Shown here piece by piece: positions 33,111-40,887 of a stretch of 64,000 nucleotides of DNA (its first letter is position 1; each line of letters opens with the position of its first letter). Both the position numbers and the translations under genes were made by a program. Source of the DNA: JALZHR01 sp036388475 (GTDB lineage Bacteria; Acidobacteriota; Blastocatellia; Pyrinomonadales; Pyrinomonadaceae); contig DASVRT010000021.1 in assembly GCA_036388475.1 (NCBI GenBank), positions 62,001 to 126,000 on the forward strand. Reading direction: 5' to 3'. The notes beneath the pieces were generated by a model, which was not told the DNA's origin, searched no databases, and saw only the letters and a list, made by a program, of their open reading frames with translations.

Positions 33111-33866
33111 TTAATTTACCGGCTCAATCGAAATTCCGTTTTCCGCCAGCTTCGCGTTTATCGTTTTGGCAAATTCCAATGCGTGCGCGCCGTCGCCGTG
33201 AATGCAGACGGTTTCGGCTTTGATTAAAACAGTCTCGCCGCCGGTCGTCGTCACCGTCTGCGAATGAACCATCTGCAAAACCTGCGCGACGGCTTTTTCC
33301 GCGTCTTCAATTAAAGCGTTCGACTCGCTGCGCGCCGTCAAGCTTCCGTCCGGTTGATAAGTCCGGTCGGCAAAAACTTCGCTCGCCGTTTTCAACCCGA
33401 TTTTTTCCGCTTCGGAAATCAGAAAGCTTCCCGAAAGACCGTAAAAAATTAAAGTTTTATCAATCGCTTTGACGGCTTCGGCGACGGCGCGCGCCGCTGA
33501 AATATCTTTTGCCGCCTGATTGTATAATGCGCCGTGCGGTTTGACGTGATGCAGCCGCGAGCCGCGCGCCGCGCAGATTCCCTTGACCGCCGCGACCTGG
33601 TAAAGCACGACGTCATAAATTTCCTGCGCCGTCATTTTCATCTCGCGCCTGCCGAAGCCCTGCAAATCGGGAAATGACGGATGCGCGCCGATTGAAATGT
33701 TTTTCCCGCTTGCCGCTTCGACGGTTTTGCGGATGACGCCCGCATCGCCCGCGTGAAATCCGCAGGCAATATTGACCGACGAAACGTAATTCATCAATTC
33801 GACGTCATTGCCCATCCGCCACGCGCCGAAGCTTTCGCCCATATCGCAATTCAGGTCGATTTTCAT
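33111..33866 (-). CDS. pxpA: 5-oxoprolinase subunit PxpA (LamB/YcsF family)
   Basis: Subunit of the three-part ATP-dependent 5-oxoprolinase, which opens 5-oxoproline (pyroglutamate) to glutamate. The 251 residues match the family. Motifs: IDLNCDMGESFGAWRMGND at the start, NIACGFHAGD, IGAHPSFPDLQGFGRREM, HVKPHGALYN and CIHGDGAHAL. Cytosolic. Upstream lie pxpC and pxpB in the same direction, so all three subunits come from one transcript. Confidence 0.96.
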   Translation of the reverse strand: MKIDLNCDMGESFGAWRMGNDVELMNYVSSVNIACGFHAGDAGVIRKTVEAASGKNISIGAHPSFPDLQGFGRREMKMTAQEIYDVVLYQVAAVKGICAARGSRLHHVKPHGALYNQAAKDISAARAVAEAVKAIDKTLIFYGLSGSFLISEAEKIGLKTASEVFADRTYQPDGSLTARSESNALIEDAEKAVAQVLQMVHSQTVTTTGGETVLIKAETVCIHGDGAHALEFAKTINAKLAENGISIEPVN

Positions 33867-33911
33867 AACTAATTAACCGAGAATTGAAAACGCAAAAACA
33901 GCCGTCAGTTC

Positions 33912-34856
33912 TCAGTTGATTAGTTTGACCGCAGTTTTGAATAAATTCAAATTCTTTTCCCGCTCCAGAATCAAGTCCTCGGCTTGCGCCTGCGAAATCA
34001 ATTTAAAATAAACTTTGTCGTTCGCGTTTAACTGCGCGACGAGCGGCAAATCTATTTCGGCGACGTGCGCGATGCGCGGATAACCGCCGGTGGTTTGATG
34101 GTCAGCCGTCAGGATAATCATCTGACCGCCAGGCAGCAACTGAATCGTGCCGAAATTGACGGCGGACGAAACGAGCCGCGCATCTTCCGGCAGATAAAGC
34201 GGCTCGCCGGCGAGCCGAAAACCCATACGGTCGGAATTAGGCGTGATGGTAAAGCTGTTTTTTAAAAACGTTTCCGCGCTCAAAGCCGTCAGCGCGTCAA
34301 ACTCCGCGCCCGCCGTCACGCGCACGGTCGGAAAATTGCTGTAGCGCGGAAGCAGGGAATTTGAAATTTTACAATTGAATTTTGAGTTTTGAATTTTGAA
34401 TTTTGAATTAAAAAAGACTTCGTCGCCTTTTTGTAATGCTTTGCCGATTCCGGCGCGCAAATTCGCGCTGGCGCTGCCGAGCCATTTTTTCGCCGCCAAA
34501 CCGCCGCGCACGGCTAAATAAATCCGCGCGCCGGATTTGCGTTCGGGAAAACTCAAAATGTCGCGTTTGTTAGCCAAAATCGGTCGCCAGTTTTCGATCG
34601 GCTTTTCATTCAGCTTCGCCGAAAAATCCGCGCCGCCGAGCGCCAGCAGCGCATCTTCTTCAAACTTTAAAACCGGCGCGGGAAAGTGCATTTCCAAAAC
34701 CGCTTCGCTTTCCTCATTGCCGAGCAAAATATTAATTAGACGCGCCGCGTGCCTGTCCATCGCGCCGCTCGGATTGATGCCGAGCCGCCGGAAATTGTTT
34801 CTGCCGAGGTCTTGAAACGTATTTAAAATGCCGCTTTTGAGAATTGAAATACTCAC
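33912..34856 (-). CDS. pxpC: 5-oxoprolinase subunit PxpC
   Basis: Biotin-dependent carboxyltransferase-like subunit (KipA/YbgK family) of 5-oxoprolinase. It begins SILKSGILNTFQDLGRNNFR and has GINPSGAMD and a C-terminal LLPGGQMIILTADHQTTGGY with PRIAHV, all typical. 314 residues, full length. A segment of about 18 residues (around NSKFKIQNSKFNCKISN) is encoded by tandem GAATTTT repeats (34356-34409) and sits in a loop between conserved blocks. It starts 15 bases downstream of the pxpB stop. Confidence 0.94.
   Translation of the reverse strand: MSISILKSGILNTFQDLGRNNFRRLGINPSGAMDRHAARLINILLGNEESEAVLEMHFPAPVLKFEEDALLALGGADFSAKLNEKPIENWRPILANKRDILSFPERKSGARIYLAVRGGLAAKKWLGSASANLRAGIGKALQKGDEVFFNSKFKIQNSKFNCKISNSLLPRYSNFPTVRVTAGAEFDALTALSAETFLKNSFTITPNSDRMGFRLAGEPLYLPEDARLVSSAVNFGTIQLLPGGQMIILTADHQTTGGYPRIAHVAEIDLPLVAQLNANDKVYFKLISQAQAEDLILEREKNLNLFKTAVKLIN
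34356..34409. repeat. In-frame GAATTTT heptamer insertion in pxpC
   Basis: Successive GAATTTT-type units (GAATTTTGAGTTTTGAATTT and on), preceded by GGAATTTGAAATTTTACAAT. The repeat preserves the frame and encodes Lys/Asn/Ser/Phe-rich residues. It is the same family, in complement, as the insertion at 21068. Confidence 0.8.
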
Positions 34857-34871
34857 TGTGTTGAAAATTTT

Positions 34872-35540
34872 CTAAACTTCGTAAAATTTCACCGAATCGC
34901 CCGCCTGCAAAACAGTCGGATTTTCCGCGTTCGGCGTAAAAAGCTCAATCCCGGTTTGACCGATAATCTGCCAGCCGCCGGGCGATTCGAACGGGTAAAT
35001 GCCGGTTTGACGCCCGGCAATTCCGACGCTTCCGCGCGGCACTTTCAGACGCGGCGCGGATTTTCGCGGCGTCGCGATTCGCTCGTCCGTCTCGCCCATA
35101 TAAGCAAATCCGGGCAGAAATCCGAGCATAAAAACCCGGTAAGTTGTCGAGAGAAAAATTTTGATGACTTCATCGCGCGTCAAATCGTTTGCCGCCGCGA
35201 CAAACTCCAAATCGAGCGCGCAATGTTCGGCAAAGCAAACCGGAATTTTTACGCCGCGCGGCGCGGCAAATTCGATTTCGCCCGCTTTTTCCAGAGCGTT
35301 TTCCAAAAAAACTTTGACCGCTTCAAAAGCCGTCCGAAAGGCGGGAAAATTTTTTCTGACCGTGAAAACATCGTAAAAAATCGTGAGCGAGCTGTAGGCG
35401 GGAACCAGCTCCGCAAAACCCGCAAAATTGTTTCGAGCGAGAAAATCGGCGAGTCGCAAAACCCGGTGGTTGAGTTCGAGCGAGATTTCATTGCCGAAAT
35501 CAATCGTCAAAGCGTTTTCGCCCAGCGGAAAAATCTTCAT
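34872..35540 (-). CDS. pxpB: 5-oxoprolinase subunit PxpB
   Basis: KipI/YbgJ family subunit, cyclophilin-like fold, 222 residues. Motifs: GENALTIDFGN near the start, ELVPAYSSLTIFYD, HCALDLEFVA, FMLGFLPGFAYMGE, and RLKVPRGSVGIAGRQTGIYP. With PxpA and PxpC it forms the 5-oxoprolinase. In Bacillus the homologue was first described as an inhibitor of the sporulation kinase KinA, which is not relevant here. The ABC ATPase gene upstream ends 27 bases before its start. Confidence 0.95.
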   Translation of the reverse strand: MKIFPLGENALTIDFGNEISLELNHRVLRLADFLARNNFAGFAELVPAYSSLTIFYDVFTVRKNFPAFRTAFEAVKVFLENALEKAGEIEFAAPRGVKIPVCFAEHCALDLEFVAAANDLTRDEVIKIFLSTTYRVFMLGFLPGFAYMGETDERIATPRKSAPRLKVPRGSVGIAGRQTGIYPFESPGGWQIIGQTGIELFTPNAENPTVLQAGDSVKFYEV

Positions 35541-35567
35541 ACAACTAATTTTAAAATTTCCCTTTTT

Positions 35568-36533
35568 TCATTCGTAGCTTTCCAAAACGTCCAAAAGCGT
35601 CGGTTTTTCGGTTTCGACATCCAGAATTCTCGCGCCTTTGCCGGTCAAAAGAGAAATCGTTTCGCCCAAAAGCCGGTCGTCCGCGTTTCTCTCGAAGGAA
35701 ATCCGCGTAAAATCGGGATGATTTTCAATCTCTAATTTCTCAAGCGTTTCGGAGAAATTCAAATCGCTTTCCTGCCAATTCCGCAAAGTAATTTTCACGC
35801 GCTGCGTTTGTTTGTGCTTGCGCCGCAGATTTTCGGTCGTGTCGATGTCGCGGATTTCGCCTTTGGAAATAACGGCGACACGCCGGCAAAGCTCTTCGAC
35901 TTCCGACAGATTGTGCGACGTCAGCAGGACGGAGACGTTTTTGAGCGACGCAATCAAGTGGCGCATTTCGGCGGCGGCAAGCGGGTCGAGCGAGCGCGTC
36001 GGCTCGTCGAGCAACAGAATCGGCGGCGCGGGAAGCAAAGCGCGGGCGACGGCGAGGCGCTGCTTGTTGCCGGTCGAAAGCGTGGAAAAACGGCGTTTTG
36101 CCAGTTCATTTAAATTCAGTGTTTCAAACAGCTCGCCGATTTTCCGCCGCGCTTTCGCCTCGCTCATTCCATAAAGCCGCGCGAAAAACATCATATTCTG
36201 CTCGGACGAAAGCCGCCAGTAAAAACTTCTTTCTTCGGCGGTCGCCAGACCGATTAAAGCGCGCACTTTTACTTCGTCTCCGACCGAATCGAAACCTTTC
36301 ACCGAAACTTTTCCGCCGCTCGGCTGAACCAGGGTCGCAATGATTTTCGTGAGCGTGGTTTTTCCCGCGCCGTTTCTGCCGATAAGCCCGAAAATCTCGC
36401 CCGTTTCTATTTCAAACGAAACGTTTTTCAAGGCTTCGACCGGCGGCTTAACCGGAATTCGCAGAAGTTTTTTCAGACGCGGAAATGACGGCGGGTAGGT
36501 TTTGGAAAGATTTTCGATGGCGACGGCGGTCAT
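35568..36533 (-). CDS. ABC transporter ATP-binding protein (DrrA/ABC-2 type)
   Basis: 321 residues: ATPase domain with Walker A GRNGAGKTT, signature LSTGNKQRLAVARAL (Gly present, variant LSTGN for LSGGQ), Walker B LLLDEPTRSLD and switch His in LLTSHNLSE. A roughly 90-residue C-terminal extension is typical of ATPases serving ABC-2 exporters. No ABC-2 permease lies beside it; the adjacent permeases are Dpp-type, which need OppD/F-like ATPases. The transported substrate is unknown. Confidence 0.9.
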   Translation of the reverse strand: MTAVAIENLSKTYPPSFPRLKKLLRIPVKPPVEALKNVSFEIETGEIFGLIGRNGAGKTTLTKIIATLVQPSGGKVSVKGFDSVGDEVKVRALIGLATAEERSFYWRLSSEQNMMFFARLYGMSEAKARRKIGELFETLNLNELAKRRFSTLSTGNKQRLAVARALLPAPPILLLDEPTRSLDPLAAAEMRHLIASLKNVSVLLTSHNLSEVEELCRRVAVISKGEIRDIDTTENLRRKHKQTQRVKITLRNWQESDLNFSETLEKLEIENHPDFTRISFERNADDRLLGETISLLTGKGARILDVETEKPTLLDVLESYE

Positions 36534-36536
36534 TGG

Positions 36537-36626
36537 ATTTTAAATTTTAGATTTTAGATTTTAGATCGGAATCGGAAAATAAATTTAAAATTCCTTATCC
36601 AGTCGTCAATCTAAAATCGCGAATTA
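36537..36626. repeat. TTTTAGA-type palindromic element
   Basis: Tandem TTTTAGA units (36537-36564) on the left pair with TCAATCTAAAATCGCG on the right (36608-36623). Its loop contains GGAATCGG...AATAAATTTAAAATTCCTTATCC, homologous to the loop of the element at 37444. Confidence 0.8.
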
Positions 36627-36628
36627 GT

Positions 36629-37447
36629 TTATCTTCTGCGTTGTTTCGGGTCTAAATATTCGCGCAAGCCGTCGCCGATGAAATTAAAAGCCAGCACCGT
36701 CAGAGCAATGGCTATGCCGGGAAAAAACAAAACGTGCGGCGCGTTATAGAGCGTGTCCAAGCCGCGCGCTTCTTCAATCATCGTGCCCCACGAAGGCGCG
36801 GGCGGCGGAATGCCCAGACCGAGAAACGAAAGGGACGCTTCGGACAAAACCGCGCCCGCCATTCCTAAACTTGCCTGCACGATTAAAGGCTGAATCGCAT
36901 TCGGCAGAATATGCGTGAACAGAATTCGCCCGTCGCTCGCGCCCAAAGCGCGCGCCGCCTGCACGAAATCGTATTCACGAACTTTCAGAACCTGCCCGCG
37001 CATCACGCGCGCGTAGCCGACCCAGCCGATGATGCAGAGCGCGAGAATAACTTTTTCGAGTCCCGCGCCGAGAAAAGCGACCAGCGCGATTGCCAGCAGC
37101 AAGCCGGGAAAGGCGAGAAAAACGTTGAAAATATAACCGGATAAAATTTTGTCGATGATGCCGCCGTAAAATCCGGCAATCGCGCCGATAAACATTCCGA
37201 CGAGCGTGGAAACGAGCGTGACGATGATGCCGACTTCCAGCGAAACCCGCGCGCCGTAAATCAGGCGCGAAAAAACGTCGCGCCCGAGGGCGTCCGTGCC
37301 GAACCAGTGCTCAGCCGAAGGCGCGCCGAAAGGCGCCCATTCTTTGGGTATCGCTATCGGGTCGTGCGTGGCGAGCAACGGCGCGAAAATCGCCGCGATT
37401 ATCAACACGGCGGCGATGAAGATTCCGATGTAAGTTAAACGATTCAT
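36629..37447 (-). CDS. ABC transporter permease, DppC/OppC type
   Basis: 272 residues, six predicted TM helices. The N-terminal OppC-like helix is followed by a periplasmic segment with DALGRDVFSRLIYGARVSL, typical of peptide/nickel transporters. The EAA loop contains RALGASDGRILFTHILPN. It pairs with the DppB-type permease upstream. Neither a solute-binding protein nor DppD/F ATPases are in the window, so the substrate (peptide, nickel or other) cannot be assigned. Confidence 0.92.
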   Translation of the reverse strand: MNRLTYIGIFIAAVLIIAAIFAPLLATHDPIAIPKEWAPFGAPSAEHWFGTDALGRDVFSRLIYGARVSLEVGIIVTLVSTLVGMFIGAIAGFYGGIIDKILSGYIFNVFLAFPGLLLAIALVAFLGAGLEKVILALCIIGWVGYARVMRGQVLKVREYDFVQAARALGASDGRILFTHILPNAIQPLIVQASLGMAGAVLSEASLSFLGLGIPPPAPSWGTMIEEARGLDTLYNAPHVLFFPGIAIALTVLAFNFIGDGLREYLDPKQRRR

Positions 37448-37567
37448 TTAGATTTTAGATTTTCGATTGCCGATTTTCGATTGGAAGCGGAATTTGACTC
37501 GCGCCAAATAAATTAAAAAGATAATTTCCTTATCCAATCGCAAATCGGCAATCGAAAATCGCCAATT
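37444..37567. repeat. TTTTAGA / TTTTCGA palindromic element
   Basis: Left arm: GATTTTAGATTTTCGATTGC and CGATTTTCGATTGG (37450-37482). Right arm: CCAATCGCAAATCGGC and AATCGAAAATCGCCAA (37537-37564). The loop shares GGAAGCGGAA, AATAAATTAAAA and ATTTCCTTATCC with the element at 36537. It begins at the dppC start codon and ends at the dppB stop codon. Confidence 0.8.
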
Positions 37568-38564
37568 ACGACAGTCTGATTCGCGGGTCGAGCCAGCGAT
37601 AAACCATATCGGTCAGGCTGTTTGCCAGAATATACGTGACGCTGATAACCAGCACACAGCCTTGAATCAGGCGATAATCGAGCTTCGCGATGCCGTCGTC
37701 GAGCAGCAGGGTTCCGAGACCGTTCCAGCCGAAAATTTTCTCGGTGATGATTGCGCCGGCAAGCAAAACGCCGAGCTGCAAGCCTAAAATCGTGACCACC
37801 GGAATCAAGCCGTTTTTCAAAACGTGTTTGTAAATTACGATTCTTTCGCTTAAGCCTTTCGCCCGCGCGGTGCGGACGTAATCTTCGCCGAGCTCTTCAA
37901 TGACCGACGAGCGAATCATTCTGGTCAGAATCGCCGAAAGCGCCGCGCCGAGCGTGAAGGCGGGCAGGATGATGTCTTCGGGATTTGAGCTGCCCGTCGG
38001 CGCAAACCAGTTTAATTTGACGGCAAACAAATAAACTAAAAACGGTCCGATGACGAAGCTCGGCAGGCTGATTCCGAGCAGCGCGAAAACGGACGAGAAA
38101 TTATCAATCAGCGAGCCTTTATTCGTGCCCGCCAGCACGCCGAGCGGAATCGCAATCGTCACCGCCACGAGCATCGCCGCCAGCGCCAGCTTTATCGTGT
38201 TCGGATAGCGTTCCAGAATCATATCCAGAACCGGTCGGTTGGTGCGGAAGGATTTTCCCAAATCGCCCTGTAGAAGCCCGGCGAAATAATTTGCGTAACG
38301 ATTATCGAAACCTTCCCACCTCAGCCTCGTGTTAAAAGGATTGTCCAGATCCAATTTCCCCGAAACGAAAAAAGCGGGTTTATCGAGCCCGTGAAAGCGC
38401 TCGAATTGTTCGATTTGTTCGCCGGTCGCATTTTCGCCCAGAATCGCGGTCGAAGGTTTGCCGGGAATAATCTCGATTAAAAGCGTGACCAGCGACACCA
38501 CCGTCCACACGACCAGCAGCAGCAAGCCGAGACGACGCGCAAAGTTCAAAATTTTGTATTTCAT
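37566..38564 (-). CDS. ABC transporter permease, DppB/OppB type
   Basis: 332 residues with six TM helices. The N-terminus includes PGKPSTAILGENATGEQIEQ (typical periplasmic stretch of DppB). The C-terminal half has the coupling loop RTARAKGLSERIVIYKHVLK and GAIITEKIFGWNGLG, both family landmarks. It forms a heterodimer with the DppC-type protein. The upstream menG/ubiE stop is 33 bases away, so it may be part of the same transcript. Confidence 0.93.
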   Translation of the reverse strand: MKYKILNFARRLGLLLLVVWTVVSLVTLLIEIIPGKPSTAILGENATGEQIEQFERFHGLDKPAFFVSGKLDLDNPFNTRLRWEGFDNRYANYFAGLLQGDLGKSFRTNRPVLDMILERYPNTIKLALAAMLVAVTIAIPLGVLAGTNKGSLIDNFSSVFALLGISLPSFVIGPFLVYLFAVKLNWFAPTGSSNPEDIILPAFTLGAALSAILTRMIRSSVIEELGEDYVRTARAKGLSERIVIYKHVLKNGLIPVVTILGLQLGVLLAGAIITEKIFGWNGLGTLLLDDGIAKLDYRLIQGCVLVISVTYILANSLTDMVYRWLDPRIRLS

Positions 38565-38597
38565 CGGAAAGAAGAAGCGAAAAGCCTTCGAAGATAG

Positions 38598-39326
38598 TTA
38601 TAACTTTTTCGCGCCCGAATGCAAAGCGGCGATTCCGCCCGTCAGGTTTTGATATTCGACGGCGTCAAATCCGACTTCATTCATCATCCGCGCCAGATTT
38701 TTCTGGTCGGGAAAGCGCGAAACCGAATTCGGGAGATATTCATACGCGCCGCGCGAGCCGCTGACCGCGCCGCCGATGCGCGGCAAAACCTGCGTGAAAT
38801 AAAGATTGAAAATCTGTTTGAAGCCGGGAATGACGGGCGTGGAGAATTCTAGAATCGCCAGTTTTCCTTTCGGTTTCAAAACGCGGTGAAGCTCTTTTAA
38901 GCCGTCGAGCCAGTTCGAGAAATTTCGCAAGCCGAAAGCGATGGTCACGGCGTCGAAAGTGTTGTCGGCAAACGAAAGATTCATTCCGTCGCCTTCGATG
39001 TAGGGAATGGCGGCGTGATTTTTCTGATTTTTTTCACGGGCTACGACCAGCATCGGGCGGCAAAAGTCCGTGCCGATGATTTTCGCCTCGCCGGATTTTT
39101 GCATTTCCAGCGACAAATCGCCCGTGCCGCAGGCGACGTCCAGAACAATCGCCGCCGGATTATCCAAAACGTCCTGTAATTTTTTCGCCACCAGCCGGCG
39201 CCAGCGTTTATCGGTGTTGACGGACAGAAAATGATTCAGAAAATCGTATTTTCCGGCGATGCCCGAAAACATCTCGCGGACGGCGCGGGCGTGTTTTAAT
39301 TCGTCGGCGGTTCTTTCGTTCGGCAT
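38598..39326 (-). CDS. ubiE: Demethylmenaquinone/ubiquinone methyltransferase MenG/UbiE
   Basis: SAM-dependent C-methyltransferase completing menaquinone (or ubiquinone) synthesis. 242 residues. Motifs: VREMFSGIAGKYDFLNHFLS, SAM motif VLDVACGTGDLSLEM, and the family signature ATVAF-equivalent VTIAFGLRNFSNW plus LKPKGKLAILEFSTP. A menaquinone role (MenG) is more likely in this kind of organism. The M16-like gene upstream ends only 3 bases from its start. Confidence 0.94.
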   Translation of the reverse strand: MPNERTADELKHARAVREMFSGIAGKYDFLNHFLSVNTDKRWRRLVAKKLQDVLDNPAAIVLDVACGTGDLSLEMQKSGEAKIIGTDFCRPMLVVAREKNQKNHAAIPYIEGDGMNLSFADNTFDAVTIAFGLRNFSNWLDGLKELHRVLKPKGKLAILEFSTPVIPGFKQIFNLYFTQVLPRIGGAVSGSRGAYEYLPNSVSRFPDQKNLARMMNEVGFDAVEYQNLTGGIAALHSGAKKL

Positions 39327-39329
39327 TAT

Positions 39330-40661
39330 CTAATTTTGGGGCTGAGTTGTTGTCTTTGTCACCACTTTGCCAGTGAAAATTCCTCTGACTTCAACTTCTT
39401 TTTTCCAACGTTCTAAAACTCTTTGCAGGTCGACGAGTGTCACATTCGTGACTTTTTGTGATTCATCTTTTACTGAAACTAATTTATAGGAATCAATATC
39501 AAGCCACAAATCGGCGGCGTTTTTTCGGGTAAACTCCATTGAAACTTCATCTCTGGCTTTATCGAATTCCTCTGGCGTAATCGGATTTTGAGTGATTTGC
39601 CGGATAAAATTCGGATGATTTGTTTGCGGCGAAGTCGGAACGGGCGGCGGTTTTAAATCGGTTGACTCGACTGCCGGTTTAACCTCGGCTTTGCCGAGTT
39701 CGACGGAAAAACCCATAATAACCAGACTTGGTAACAGATGCGCATCCTGACGAACAAATAAATTCGTGTTTTTCAAATCTTTCTGGTAGCGGAGCTGCAA
39801 AATTCTGGTCAGGATAACCGAAGCCCAGAAATCTTTATCATTTCTTGCCAAGCCGCGAATCGCCTGGCGGATTTCTCCGGTATTTTCGCCCGGAATTTCC
39901 GCATAAAATATTCTTGCCTCCGGGTCGTCCGGCTGGCGAAACGTCGCCGGAACTAATTTGTCCGCTTTTTTCCAGGCGCCGAACAAACGCCGCGCCGCCA
40001 TATACGCGAAATCGGGTTTGACGTTGCCGGTAATCGCCAGCGTCGCGTTGTCGGCAGTGAAAAATTTGTCTTTCGCCGTCAGCAAATCGGCGCGCTCGAT
40101 TAATTTCAGGCTTTCCGGCGTTCCGGCTTGCGGTCTGCCGTAGGGAAAATCGCCGAGCAGGCGTTTTGCGGCTGCCTGGTCGGCGACGTAAGCCGGATTT
40201 TTCTGCATTTCCTCGACCGCTTTCAGGCGCGCGTCGCGCACTTTGACGAAATTTTCCGGCGTCAGCGGCGGGCTGGCGACGACGGTCGCGACAGTTTCCA
40301 GAAGCGTCAGAAACTCGTCCGGTTTCGCCGTCGCGCTGATTTGGATGTAATCGTAATTGCTCGCGACTTCGAGACTGCCTTCCAAATCTTCTTCGAAAAA
40401 GTTTTTTGTCTGCTCGGTCGGAAATAAAATGTCGGCGAGCAGCGCCATCACGCCCATTTTATCTTTCGGGTCAAACGCCGAGCCGCTGTGAATGCGCAGG
40501 CGGAGCGAGACTTTTTCGGCTTTCGGCTCGTTCCAAATCAAAACTTTCAAGCCGTTGAGAAGCTTTTCCTGACGCGGCTGCGCCAATGTCTGGGCGAAAG
40601 AAAAATTCGCCGCGAGAAGCGTTAAAACCAGCAAAAACGCGGTGCTTTTGAAACAATTCAT
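39330..40661 (-). CDS. M16-like zinc protease homologue without the catalytic motif
   Basis: 443 residues with a signal peptide (FLLVLTLLAANFSFAQ) and the M16 (pitrilysin-like) pattern of an N-terminal alpha/beta domain followed by a second, related domain. The expected HxxEH zinc-binding helix after the first strand is replaced by MALLADILFPTEQ, so it cannot bind zinc in the usual way. In M16B pairs one subunit is normally the inactive partner, often with an RY motif. The active partner is not adjacent. The stop is 3 bases from the ubiE start. Confidence 0.85.
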   Translation of the reverse strand: MNCFKSTAFLLVLTLLAANFSFAQTLAQPRQEKLLNGLKVLIWNEPKAEKVSLRLRIHSGSAFDPKDKMGVMALLADILFPTEQTKNFFEEDLEGSLEVASNYDYIQISATAKPDEFLTLLETVATVVASPPLTPENFVKVRDARLKAVEEMQKNPAYVADQAAAKRLLGDFPYGRPQAGTPESLKLIERADLLTAKDKFFTADNATLAITGNVKPDFAYMAARRLFGAWKKADKLVPATFRQPDDPEARIFYAEIPGENTGEIRQAIRGLARNDKDFWASVILTRILQLRYQKDLKNTNLFVRQDAHLLPSLVIMGFSVELGKAEVKPAVESTDLKPPPVPTSPQTNHPNFIRQITQNPITPEEFDKARDEVSMEFTRKNAADLWLDIDSYKLVSVKDESQKVTNVTLVDLQRVLERWKKEVEVRGIFTGKVVTKTTTQPQN

Positions 40662-40721
40662 ATTATTTGTCGTTTATCATTTCAGCAAAGATGCAAAAAA
40701 GATAGATGTCGAATGATAAAT

Positions 40722-40805
40722 CTTAGATGCCCGCTGGCATCCCGTCAAACAAACCGAGCATCTATTGAAACTAGTAACGCATCTGTTAATTTGTTAAGTT
40801 TGTTC
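40722..40805. repeat. Degenerate 21-bp tandem repeat (four units)
   Basis: Units at 40722-40742, 40743-40763, 40764-40784 and 40785-40805; GAGCATCT recurs as ACGCATCT 21 bases later. It is preceded by a GATAAAT hairpin (TTTATCATT near 40673 and AATGATAAA near 40712). It lies upstream of the TonB-like gene. Confidence 0.55.
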
Positions 40806-40887
40806 AAAAGGCTTAACATTCCTGAAAATCGTATTATAATAAAAGATAACCCTTTGGCGTTCATTCCAAGATTTTGAGAGGCATTGA

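Noticed and set aside
37566..38564. Naming the Dpp-type permeases dppB/dppC outright
   Set aside because: Peptide, nickel and other importers share these features; without the binding protein the substrate is open.
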